This document shows positions 51,181 to 59,510 of a stretch of 60,708 nt of DNA, piece after piece (position 1 is the first letter of the stretch; each line of letters begins with the position of its first letter). The translations under genes and the position numbers were made by a program. This stretch comes from Deltaproteobacteria bacterium (GTDB lineage: Bacteria > Myxococcota_A > UBA796 > UBA2385), in assembly GCA_018401435.1 (NCBI GenBank), contig JAGYJW010000039.1, positions 1-60,708 on the forward strand. Reading direction: 5' to 3'. The notes under the pieces are model-generated. The model saw nothing but the letters and a program-made list of their open reading frames with translations. It searched no databases and was not told where the DNA came from.

Positions 51181-54100
51181 ATGGCCCAACGCCTCCTCCG
51201 CGCCGGGCTGGTGGCCTGCGGGCTGCTGCTCGCGGCGGGGCTCTCTGCGCCCGACGCCTCGGCCGCCTCCTTCGACCCGGAGTTCACCTGGCGGACCCTG
51301 GTCACCCCCCACTTCAACATCACCTTTCATGGGGGTGAAGAGAAGCTGGCCGAGGAGGTGGCCGCAGTCGCCGAGCAAATCTACGCAGAGATGGGCGAAG
51401 AGCTGCAGTGGTATCCGCGGCGCTCCACCGAGATCGTGCTGCTGGACAACACCGACAGCGCCAATGGCTATGCCATGACCCTGCCGGTCAATACCATCGT
51501 CATCTACGTCACTGCACCCACGGAAAACTCGACGCTGTCGCTCTACGAGGATTGGAGTGACGCCATCCTCACCCACGAATACACGCACATCCTGCACCTG
51601 GACGCGGTGGAGGGCCTGCCGCGGCTGCTGCGATTCGTCATGGGGCGCATCGTCTCGGTGAACCGCCTGTCGCCGGGTTGGGTCATCGAAGGCCACGCCA
51701 CCCTGCAAGAGACCTGGCACACCAGCGGTGGCCGGGGCCGCAGCGCCTATGTGGACATGATCAAGCGGATGGCGGTGCTCGAAGAGGACGCCTTTCCGCC
51801 CCTGGGCAACCTCGACGGCTGGCAGCGGGCCTGGCCCGGCGGCAACCTGCGCTACCTCTTCGGGCAGGATCTCCAGCTCTATGTGGCCGAGGTCGCCGGG
51901 CGCAAGGTCTGGACGGACTTCATCCATGAGTATGGTGGGCAGGTGGTCCCCTGGGTCCTGCCCGACAACAAGGCCTTCGGGGCCAGCCTGCCCGCCCTCT
52001 ATGCAGATTGGCGTCAGCACCTGCAGGATCGATATGACCGGCAGCGGGCCCGGGCGCAGGCCGAGGGCCTCACCCCCTTCCGCCTGCTGTCGGATGGCGT
52101 GGATATGTGCGCGGGACCCACATTCTCGGATGATGGCGCCCAGCTGGTGTGGGCCTGCTCCGACCCCCGCACCGGGGCGGCCATCTACCTGGCGGGGGGT
52201 GATGGAGGCGGCGCCCAGGTCCTGCTCAACCAGCGCTTCGCCTCCGACTTTGCGTGGAGAAAGGACGGCGAGGCCTTCGCCTTCTCCTCGCTGCACGTGG
52301 TCAACCGATTCAACACCTGGGCCGACGTCTACCTGTGGGAGCGCAAAGGCGGGCTGCAGACCCTCACCAACGGGGACCGGGCGCGCAACCCCGCCTTCTC
52401 CCCCGACGGGCGCGACCTGCTGGTCATCACCAACTCCGCGCAGGACAACCAGCTGGCCCGGCTGACGGTGGACCAACGCTTCGAGGCCCTCACCGCCTTC
52501 GACGACCACACCCAGCTCTCCACCCCGCGCTACAGCCCGAGCGGCGACGCCATCGCCCTGTCGCTGTGGCGGGCCGGGCAGCGCGACATCTGGATCTTCG
52601 ACCCCGAGGGCCAGCCCTTGCGGCGGGTGACGGCCGATGTCGCCATCGACGTGGACCCCTGGTGGTCGGCCGACGGGCGCACCCTCTACTTCAGCTCCGA
52701 CCGCTCGGGTATCTACAATATCTACGCCGTGGACCTGGAGACCGAGCGCCTCTGGCAGGTCACCAACCTGCTGGGCGGCGCCTTCGCCCCCTCGGTGAAC
52801 CCCGACGAGAGCGCGCTGGTCTTCGAGAGCTACAGCGCCAACGGCATGGACATCGCCTGGATGGACCTGGACCGGTCGGCCTGGATCGACCGCGGCCTGC
52901 TGCCCCGGCCCCTCTCCGTCCGGGCCCCCCTGGCTTCGGTGTTGCCGGGCGAGGGCTTCCAAGCCAACACCCTCGCCGAGCCCCGTCCGCCCGAAGCCAA
53001 GGACGAGGGCGGCGTGCTCAAGAAGCTCTTCCGGCCCAATATCGCCGGGGGTGCCCCCCCCAAGGCGACGGCCACGCGGGCGCGGGGCTGGCGACCGCCC
53101 CCCGACCCCAGCTCTGTGCTGCTCGACCCCTTGCGCATCCCCGGCATCGACGCTCCCGGCATGCCCCTGGGATTCGGGGCCCAGGCCCTCTTTGGCGAAG
53201 GCAGCGACGCGCCGGATCAGGGTGTGGACGTGGACGCCCCCACCCGCACCGACGACGGGGCCCCCGAAGAGGTCGACTTCCCCTTCAGCTACCCGGTGCA
53301 GCGCTACAACCCACTGCCCAGCCTGATTCCGCCCCGCTACTGGGTTCCCGGTGGGGCCTGGACGGGCTTTGGCATGCTCTTCGCTGCGTCCACGGGCGGC
53401 AGCGACGTGATGCGGCGCCACGCCTATGGGGCCTCCATCAACTGGCGCACCGACAGCAAGACCTTCGGTTGGAGCGCCGCCTACACTTACAACCGCTATA
53501 TTCCCGTCCTCTCAGTGGGCGCCTCCTCCTATACAGTGCCCTATGGGGCCATCTACGTCGAGCCCGGCCCACCCGACGAAGGCGGGGCCTGGGTGCCCTC
53601 CATCGAGGCCACCGACCGCCGCTATTGGGACCAGCGCATCGGCGGCTGGGCCCAGGTCTCCTATCCCCTGGACATCTACCGCAGCGTCTTTGCGCGGTGG
53701 TCGGGGGCCTATCGACGCCCCCTCGAACCCCTCGATGAGCTGGCCGACGAGCTGGGCGGGCAGGTCTACCGCCCCTCTCTGCCCTATCGCGGCATGCTCA
53801 GCACCGTATCTGCAGGAATCTACCGCGCCCGAGGCCAATTCTACGCCTATAGCATCTCGCCCGAAGACGCCCGCGTCCTCAGCGGCGTGGTGGGGCTGGC
53901 CTCGCCCTGGGTGGGCTCCTTCTACCTGGATGACACCGACCAGTGGGCGCCTTTCACCCGGCTGCAGCTGACCGGCGAATGGAAGGAGTACCGGACCCTG
54001 CCCTGGCTGAGCAACCACGTCCTGGCCTGGAAGCTCGCCGCCGGTTTGAGTATCGGCGACAACGAGCGATTCGGCGCATACCGACTGGGCGGCTCCTTTG

Positions 54101-54498
54101 GCGACAGCAGCTTCACCGCCCTGCCCGACGAGTGGCGGTCGCTGCGCGGCTTCCAGCCCGCCTCGGTCTTCGGCGACACCTTCTACCTGGGCTCCTTGGA
54201 ATACCGCCTGCCCCTCCTCTATGTGGACCGCGGCGTCGGCACCGTGCCGGCCTTCTTCCGGGAGATCTCCGCCGCGGCCTTCATCGACGCGGGCAACGCC
54301 TTCAACACCGCCGACGAGGCGCTGGACCCCTTCTCCACCACCCTGATCGGCGCGGGGGCCGAGCTTCGGGGCAGCGCCATCTTCTTGTGGCAGGTCCCCC
54401 TCACCGCGCGGGTTGGCTACGCATTCCCCCTTCGCGGCCCAGGCTTCAGCACGGGGCCCCTCGAGGGCTTCTACGCGTGGCTGGGAAGCAGCTTCTAG
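51181..54498 (+). CDS. Gluzincin peptidase / WD40-like propeller / outer-membrane beta-barrel fusion
   Basis: A 1105-residue secreted protein (signal ends ASAA). The first 330 residues are a zinc-peptidase-like domain with HEYTHILH (His 132, Glu 133, His 136) and the third ligand Glu 170 in WVIEGHATLQE, a gluzincin arrangement. Residues about 290-570 are TolB/WD40-like blades (FSDDGAQLVWACS, FSPDGRDLLV, YSPSGDAIAL, WSADGRTLYFSSDRSG). A Pro-rich linker follows, and the last 380 residues form a BamA/Omp85-like barrel (e.g. SVFGDTFYLGSLEYRLPLL, AAAFIDAGNAF) ending in Phe. The catalytic residues are intact. It probably sits in the outer membrane; which side the peptidase faces is unclear. Confidence 0.85.
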   Translation: MAQRLLRAGLVACGLLLAAGLSAPDASAASFDPEFTWRTLVTPHFNITFHGGEEKLAEEVAAVAEQIYAEMGEELQWYPRRSTEIVLLDNTDSANGYAMTLPVNTIVIYVTAPTENSTLSLYEDWSDAILTHEYTHILHLDAVEGLPRLLRFVMGRIVSVNRLSPGWVIEGHATLQETWHTSGGRGRSAYVDMIKRMAVLEEDAFPPLGNLDGWQRAWPGGNLRYLFGQDLQLYVAEVAGRKVWTDFIHEYGGQVVPWVLPDNKAFGASLPALYADWRQHLQDRYDRQRARAQAEGLTPFRLLSDGVDMCAGPTFSDDGAQLVWACSDPRTGAAIYLAGGDGGGAQVLLNQRFASDFAWRKDGEAFAFSSLHVVNRFNTWADVYLWERKGGLQTLTNGDRARNPAFSPDGRDLLVITNSAQDNQLARLTVDQRFEALTAFDDHTQLSTPRYSPSGDAIALSLWRAGQRDIWIFDPEGQPLRRVTADVAIDVDPWWSADGRTLYFSSDRSGIYNIYAVDLETERLWQVTNLLGGAFAPSVNPDESALVFESYSANGMDIAWMDLDRSAWIDRGLLPRPLSVRAPLASVLPGEGFQANTLAEPRPPEAKDEGGVLKKLFRPNIAGGAPPKATATRARGWRPPPDPSSVLLDPLRIPGIDAPGMPLGFGAQALFGEGSDAPDQGVDVDAPTRTDDGAPEEVDFPFSYPVQRYNPLPSLIPPRYWVPGGAWTGFGMLFAASTGGSDVMRRHAYGASINWRTDSKTFGWSAAYTYNRYIPVLSVGASSYTVPYGAIYVEPGPPDEGGAWVPSIEATDRRYWDQRIGGWAQVSYPLDIYRSVFARWSGAYRRPLEPLDELADELGGQVYRPSLPYRGMLSTVSAGIYRARGQFYAYSISPEDARVLSGVVGLASPWVGSFYLDDTDQWAPFTRLQLTGEWKEYRTLPWLSNHVLAWKLAAGLSIGDNERFGAYRLGGSFGDSSFTALPDEWRSLRGFQPASVFGDTFYLGSLEYRLPLLYVDRGVGTVPAFFREISAAAFIDAGNAFNTADEALDPFSTTLIGAGAELRGSAIFLWQVPLTARVGYAFPLRGPGFSTGPLEGFYAWLGSSF

Positions 54499-54510
54499 CC
54501 AAGGAATCCC

Positions 54511-56598
54511 GTGATCTCCCTGCACGCCGCCACCCTGCTGGCCCTGCTCCTCCGCCCCGCCGCCGCCCTCGACGCCCGCTCCCGCCAGGCCTTGTGGCTG
54601 GACGACTGCGGGCCGGCCCTGGCAGATGCACGCCGGGGTGAGAACGACGCCGAGCGCCTCGCCCTCGCGCGCTGCCTGCTGATCACCGGACAGGCAGAAG
54701 GCGCGCGCAGCCAGGCCCAGACGGTCGGCGGCGGCCTCAGCCCCTACGGCAAGCTGCTGGAGGGTGAGGCCCTGCTGGCCTTGGGCCGCTGGAAGGAGGC
54801 CGCGGCGCGCCTGGACGAAGCGCTGGGGCTGCCGGGCGCGGCCGGGCGACGGGCGGCGGCCCTGCGGGGCCAGGCCCTGGTGGAGGCCGGGGAGCTCGAC
54901 GCCGCACGAGAGCAGCTGCGAAACCTGCTCAGCGGCGACTTCGCGGGCGACGCCTTCATGCCACCCCCCGGCGACGCCGACCCCGGCGCGGTGCGCTACT
55001 GGCTGGCCGAAGGCGCGGTCCGGCGCGGCGACAAGGACAGCGCCATCCCGGTCTGGGAGCGCATCTGGACAGCGAACCCGACCAGCCCGGCCGCAGCGCT
55101 CGCCGCGCAGCGCCTCGCCGACGCGGGGCGGCCGGTGCCCGACCCCAGCAGCGACGCGGGCCAGGCCCTGATTCGCGCCCGCATGAAGAGCTTCGAGCGC
55201 CTGCGCATGTTCCCCGAGGCCCTCGCGCTGCGGGACCGCCTGCCCTCCGCCCCGGTGAGCGCCCCCAAGGGCCTCGCCGCCGAGGCCCAGGCCGCCTTTG
55301 ACGCCAAGGACTACCCCCGGGCGGTCAGCCTCTTCGCGAAGCTGCCCTCTCCCAGCGCCCAGCAGCGCTTCAACCACGCCCTGGCCACCTCCCGGGCCGG
55401 CGACTACCCCGGCGCCGCCGCCCTCTACACCCGGCTCTACCAGGCCGAACCCGGCGCAGCGCTGGCCGACCAGGCCAGCTTCAAGATCGGCTACTTGTCC
55501 TATGACGCCGGCGATCTCGGCCAGGCCGTGCCCCTGCTGCAAGCGCACCTGCACCGATACCCCAGCAGCCGCTACGCCGACGAGGCCCGCTGGTTCATCG
55601 GCTGGTCCCTGTACAGACTGGGCAAGAAGTCCGACGCCAGCGCCGCTTTCAGCGATCTGATCAGCAAGGATCCCAAGTCCGAGCTCGCCATCGGGGCGGT
55701 CTATTGGCGGGCGCGCATCGCCGACCAGGGGGGTGACAGCGCCTCTGCAAGAAAAGGCTACGAAACGGTACTTCGTTCCTGGCCTTTGAGTGGATATGCG
55801 TGGTTCGCGAGCCGACGCCTGGGCCAGTCCGCCGAGGTGGCCGCGCGGTCGCCCAACCCCCCGGTGCCCGCCAGCCTCGCGGCGCAGCCGGGCTTCGCCG
55901 AGGGGCGCGCCTTGGCCGCCGTCGGCCTGCACAGCTGGGCGCGGGACCGTCTGCTGCCCCTGGTGGGCACCGCCCGGAGCGCGGGCGCAGAGAGCCAGAA
56001 CGCGCTGGCCGCCGCCTTGATCGAGGCGGGCGCCTACCGGGCCGGACAAGACCTGGTGCGGGCCCGCTGCCCCCGGCCCGGCGCCGGCGACCCCACCCTG
56101 CAGCAGCTCTGCTGGCCCGAGCCCATGGGGGCGGCGGTGCATGGCGCGGCCACCCGCTACGGGCTGCCGGCGGGCCTGCCCTTCGCCATCATGACCGCCG
56201 AGAGCGCGCTCGACCCCGAGGTCACCAGCATGGCGGGCGCCCGGGGCCTCATGCAGCTGATGCCGGCGCTGGCCGCCCAGCACGCCCCCGAGGTCTACCC
56301 CGGGCGGCCCTGGAATCCCGACAACCTCTACGATCCAGGCATCAACGCCCGCCTGGGCGTGCACGAGCTGGGGGGGCTCTGGGCGAGCTTCCAGAGCCGC
56401 TCGGTCCAGCCGGCCCTGCCCATGGTCATCGCCGGCTACAACGCGGGCAGCGCCGCGGTCGAGCGCTGGCTGGGCGAGGCCACGCCGGGCACCGAGGCCG
56501 ACGAGTGGGCCGAGAATATCGGCTACACCGAGACCCGCCGCTATGTGCGCCGGGTGCTGGGCTATCTGCGGGCCTATGAGCTGATCTACGGGGGCTGA
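54511..56598 (+). CDS. slt: Soluble lytic murein transglycosylase with superhelical TPR-like N-terminal part
   Basis: A 695-residue secreted protein from GTG 54511 (AAGGA upstream). The N-terminal 530 residues are TPR-like helical repeats (e.g. AEGARSQAQTV, RWKEAAARLDEAL, YPGAAALYTRLYQAEPG). The C-terminal catalytic domain has MTAESALDPEVTSMAGARGL with the catalytic Glu near residue 565, then MQLMP, NPDNLYDPGINARLG and IAGYNAGSAAVERWL, ending in ENIGYTETRRYVRRVLGYL. It cleaves peptidoglycan glycan strands, making anhydro-muropeptides. Length matches Slt70-type enzymes. It follows the peptidase-barrel gene by 12 bases and may belong to the same operon. Confidence 0.93.
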   Translation: MISLHAATLLALLLRPAAALDARSRQALWLDDCGPALADARRGENDAERLALARCLLITGQAEGARSQAQTVGGGLSPYGKLLEGEALLALGRWKEAAARLDEALGLPGAAGRRAAALRGQALVEAGELDAAREQLRNLLSGDFAGDAFMPPPGDADPGAVRYWLAEGAVRRGDKDSAIPVWERIWTANPTSPAAALAAQRLADAGRPVPDPSSDAGQALIRARMKSFERLRMFPEALALRDRLPSAPVSAPKGLAAEAQAAFDAKDYPRAVSLFAKLPSPSAQQRFNHALATSRAGDYPGAAALYTRLYQAEPGAALADQASFKIGYLSYDAGDLGQAVPLLQAHLHRYPSSRYADEARWFIGWSLYRLGKKSDASAAFSDLISKDPKSELAIGAVYWRARIADQGGDSASARKGYETVLRSWPLSGYAWFASRRLGQSAEVAARSPNPPVPASLAAQPGFAEGRALAAVGLHSWARDRLLPLVGTARSAGAESQNALAAALIEAGAYRAGQDLVRARCPRPGAGDPTLQQLCWPEPMGAAVHGAATRYGLPAGLPFAIMTAESALDPEVTSMAGARGLMQLMPALAAQHAPEVYPGRPWNPDNLYDPGINARLGVHELGGLWASFQSRSVQPALPMVIAGYNAGSAAVERWLGEATPGTEADEWAENIGYTETRRYVRRVLGYLRAYELIYGG

Positions 56599-56640
56599 TC
56601 TACGGGGGCTGATCTACGGGGGCTGATCTACGGGGGCTGA
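56581..56640. repeat. Four tandem 14-bp units over the slt stop codon
   Basis: CTGATCTACGGGGG occurs four times in a row from 56581 to 56636, followed by CTGA. The first unit encodes the last residues of the transglycosylase (LIYGG) and its TGA. Since 14 is not a multiple of 3, the TGA recurs in every reading frame (56596, 56610, 56624, 56638). Confidence 0.95.
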
Positions 56641-56658
56641 GCACCGCCCGCGCGTCGC

Positions 56659-58335
56659 TCAGTCCAGATCCACGTCGTAGGGGAGCAGGGCGAGGGGCTC
56701 CATGGGGTGCTGCCGCACCATCTGGGCGAGCTGCGCGCCGGACCCCGCCGCCTCGAGGCCCGCAGTCAGCAGGTCCCGGGCCAGGGCGCCGGGCCGCCCC
56801 GACAGCAAGGCCTGAAACACGGCAAAGCGCGGCGGCGAGAAGCGGTGGTGGCGCACCGCGCCTTCGTCCTCATCCAAGGAGGCCATCACGCGGGCACGGG
56901 ACAGCGCCAGATCGAGGCCGCCGATGTGGTCCACCAGGCCCCGCTCCAGGGCCTGTCGCCCGGTCCAGACCCGACCCTCCGCCACCGCGCGCACCGCCTC
57001 GATGGGCCGCTTGCGGCCGGCAGATACGATGCGCAAGAAGCGGTCGTAGGTGCGGCCCAGCATCACGCGAAAGCGCGCGCGCTGGGCCTCGGACAAGGGG
57101 GTCCAGGGGTCGAAGAGCCCCGAGTCGGGACCCGCCGAGATGCGCTCGTGGTGCACCCCCAGGCGGCCCAGGGCCGGACCGATGGTCACCTTGCCGCCCA
57201 CCACGCCAATGGACCCCGTGATGGTGCCTTCCCGCGCGATGATCTCGCTGGCCGGGGCCGACAGATAGTAGCCGCCGCTGGCAGATACATCGCCGAAGAG
57301 GGCCAACACAGGCTTGTGTTCGCCCAGTCGACGCACGGCCCGGGCGATCAGATCCGAGGCCAGCGCGCTGCCCCCCGGGCTGTTGACATAGAGCACCACC
57401 GCGCGCGTGGAGGGGCTCTCGCGCAGGGCGTCGAGCACCGGCACGACCCGGTCGGCGTCGATGCGCTGGCCCGCCCCCCCCGAGGCCTCCGCCCCGTGAA
57501 CGATGGGGCCCTCCAGGTGCACCACCGCGATGTGGCGGGAAGACCGGCCCCAGCGGCGCAGACGGCGCTCCCAGCCCGCGAGGCGCGCATACTGCCGCAG
57601 GCTCAACCGGCGAGCCTTGCCATCGAGCAGCGCATCCAGGTGGGACTCGGCCTGGTCGGCATAGGCCAGGCCATCCACCAGGCCCGCCTCCAAGGCGCGC
57701 TCGGCCGACAGGGGGCTCTCGGCCATGAGGGCGAGCACCGCGGCGGGCTCCAGCCCCCGGCCCTTGGCGATGGCCGCCACCAGCTGCTCCTGCAGGTCGC
57801 CCACCAGCTCGCCCGTGGCCTCGCGGTTGGCCCGGGAGGGGTAGCCGCGGGTGAAGGGCTCCCCGAAGCTCTTGAAGGTCCCTGCCGCCTCCATCTCCAC
57901 CTTGACACCCAGGTGCGCCAGGGCGTCCCCATAGAAGTTGAGGTGGGCGCCCAGCCCCTGCAAGAAGACATCCCCCGAGGGAGTCAGCCACACCCGATCC
58001 GCCACGCTGGCCAGGTAGAGCTCGCGGGTGGTGAGGATGTCGAGGTGGGTGACCAGCAGCTTGCCGGCCTTGCGCAGCCGGCCCAGCGCCCGGCGCAGCT
58101 CCTGCAAGCCGGCCCAGCCCGCCGAGATGTTGCGCAGGTCGAGGACCACGGCCCGCACCGCCGGGTCCTGGGCCATGTCCTGAAGGACCTCGACCAGGGC
58201 CCGGCTACTGGCCAGGCTTGGCGCGGATCGGTCCTGCCCCAGCTTGATCTCGACGACCACCCGACCCCGGAGCTGGATGCCTCGCAACAGCCGAATCGCC
58301 TGAAGGGGGGCCCAGGCGAAGGATGCGGTCAACAA
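56659..58335 (-). CDS. sppA: Signal peptide peptidase SppA, 67K type
   Basis: A 558-residue membrane-associated serine peptidase with the two tandem ClpP-like halves of the long SppA type. The catalytic Lys is in AAGTFKSFGEPFTR near residue 154 and the nucleophile Ser in DVSASGGYYLSAP near residue 352, with TGSIGVVGGKV after it. An N-terminal hydrophobic segment (SFAWAPLQAIRLLRG) is short. TTG 58335 is the likely but weakly supported start. It degrades cleaved signal peptides in the membrane. It is convergent with slt and divergent from the small helical protein gene. Confidence 0.92.
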   Translation of the reverse strand: MLTASFAWAPLQAIRLLRGIQLRGRVVVEIKLGQDRSAPSLASSRALVEVLQDMAQDPAVRAVVLDLRNISAGWAGLQELRRALGRLRKAGKLLVTHLDILTTRELYLASVADRVWLTPSGDVFLQGLGAHLNFYGDALAHLGVKVEMEAAGTFKSFGEPFTRGYPSRANREATGELVGDLQEQLVAAIAKGRGLEPAAVLALMAESPLSAERALEAGLVDGLAYADQAESHLDALLDGKARRLSLRQYARLAGWERRLRRWGRSSRHIAVVHLEGPIVHGAEASGGAGQRIDADRVVPVLDALRESPSTRAVVLYVNSPGGSALASDLIARAVRRLGEHKPVLALFGDVSASGGYYLSAPASEIIAREGTITGSIGVVGGKVTIGPALGRLGVHHERISAGPDSGLFDPWTPLSEAQRARFRVMLGRTYDRFLRIVSAGRKRPIEAVRAVAEGRVWTGRQALERGLVDHIGGLDLALSRARVMASLDEDEGAVRHHRFSPPRFAVFQALLSGRPGALARDLLTAGLEAAGSGAQLAQMVRQHPMEPLALLPYDVDLD

Positions 58336-58474
58336 GGACGGGAGGGAGGCTTGGATGGCACACCTCGGGGCAGGTCACAAGGAGCGGGAACCCCAGACCG
58401 ACCCGCGGCGTCTGGGACACAGCCCGTTAGGACTAAGCACGGGCGGGCAGCCCGTCACCCTTGGAAGGAACCCG

Positions 58475-58870
58475 ATGACCGTGCGACTGCACCCCCACGA
58501 GGCCGATCTGCTCGCCAACCTCCCGGAAGGCGACCTCATCGACCTCGCAGTTGAACTCGACATCTCCGTGCCAGCGAGCATCGAGCGCGACGCCCTCCTG
58601 CACGAGGCCATCGAACGCATCGCCCAGCTGGCCCGACGCGAAGGCCTGCCCTTCTCCGAATATGACCGGATGGATCTGGACGATCTGCCGGGCGAACACA
58701 TGCAGGCCCTCGCCGAGCTCGTGGGGGCTCAGGCCAGCGTGGAAGGCCTGCTGCGGTCGGGCCGCAAGGTCTACAAGCAATACCGAAAGGTGCGCCCCAA
58801 CTCCCAGGTGGCCCTGCTCCTGCCCATGCTCCTCGGTCCTCTGGCCCGCTACGCCTCCGAGACGCGCTGA
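58475..58870 (+). CDS. Small helical acidic protein of unknown function
   Basis: A 131-residue cytoplasmic protein from ATG 58475 (GGAAGGA 7 bases upstream). It is mostly helical: LHPHEADLLANLPEGDLIDL, RDALLHEAIERIAQLARREG, LPFSEYDRMDLDDLPGEHMQ, then a basic VYKQYRKVRPNSQVALLLP region and a short hydrophobic end (LLPMLLGPLARYASETR). I do not recognise a family. It stands alone between sppA and the zinc-ribbon/mreB pair. Confidence 0.7.
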   Translation: MTVRLHPHEADLLANLPEGDLIDLAVELDISVPASIERDALLHEAIERIAQLARREGLPFSEYDRMDLDDLPGEHMQALAELVGAQASVEGLLRSGRKVYKQYRKVRPNSQVALLLPMLLGPLARYASETR

Positions 58871-58957
58871 GGCCCGCAGCCAGCGGCGCCGGCCAGGCCG
58901 CCGATCCGAGCCGTCCTTCCGAGCTGTCAATCCGAGGACAACGCCGCCTTCGGCGCC

Positions 58958-58984
58958 TTGACAGGGGGCGGGGCAGGCTCTAAT
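58958..58984 (+). promoter_or_regulatory. Sigma-70-like promoter of the zinc-ribbon/mreB pair
   Basis: A perfect -35 TTGACA (58958-58963) is followed after 15 bases by TCTAAT (58979-58984), one mismatch from TATAAT. It lies 40 bases before the zinc-ribbon gene start. The spacer is slightly short. Confidence 0.5.
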
Positions 58985-59024
58985 CGTCCACGGACCTGAA
59001 CCTCACTCTTGCGGGAGGACGCCG

Positions 59025-59501
59025 ATGGCGACCAAGGATTGTCCGAGCTGCGGCGCGACGGTGCCCGTTGAAGCCGCGCGGTGCAAGCACTGCTTCCACG
59101 ACTTCTCCGAGACCCCGCGGCGCAAGAGCGGGCCGGTCGTGCTTCTGGGCTTCTTCGCCGCCATGGCCGTCATCGGTGCCGGCACCCTCTGGTATATCTA
59201 CACGCAGCGGGCCCAGGAACGCATCGTGGTGGACCAGGAGACCAGCTCCATCGTCATCACGCGCAAGACCGCCAGCGCCACGGACACCGAGCGCGTGACC
59301 TTCGACAGCGTCGAAAAGATCGAGCATGTCATGGGCGGCGAGCAGGCCATGTTCGAGGTCGTGGCCGTCACCCTCGACGGCAAGCGCTACGTGGTCAAGC
59401 AGTCCGACGACTCCCCCCTTGTCGGCGACGCCGAACACATCGCCGCCGTCATGGACAAGCCGATGGTCCAAGTCAAGAACGTCCGCGGCTTCGGCGAATA
59501 A
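59025..59501 (+). CDS. Zinc-ribbon single-pass membrane protein
   Basis: A 158-residue protein. An N-terminal zinc ribbon (DCPSCGATVP, CKHCFHDF; four Cys) is followed by one membrane helix (VVLLGFFAAMAVIGAGTLWYIY, about residues 38-60) and a C-terminal beta-rich domain of about 95 residues (SSIVITRKTAS, DSVEKIEHVMGGEQ, VVAVTLDGKRYVVKQ). The ribbon should face the cytoplasm and the second domain the periplasm. It lies 9 bases upstream of mreB and is certainly co-transcribed with it. I do not recognise a family. Confidence 0.78.
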   Translation: MATKDCPSCGATVPVEAARCKHCFHDFSETPRRKSGPVVLLGFFAAMAVIGAGTLWYIYTQRAQERIVVDQETSSIVITRKTASATDTERVTFDSVEKIEHVMGGEQAMFEVVAVTLDGKRYVVKQSDDSPLVGDAEHIAAVMDKPMVQVKNVRGFGE

Positions 59502-59510
59502 GGCTCCAAC

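Noticed and set aside
51160..53421. Minus-strand open frame opposite the peptidase-barrel fusion
   Set aside because: No recognisable domains; the plus strand encodes an intact signal peptide, peptidase motif and barrel.
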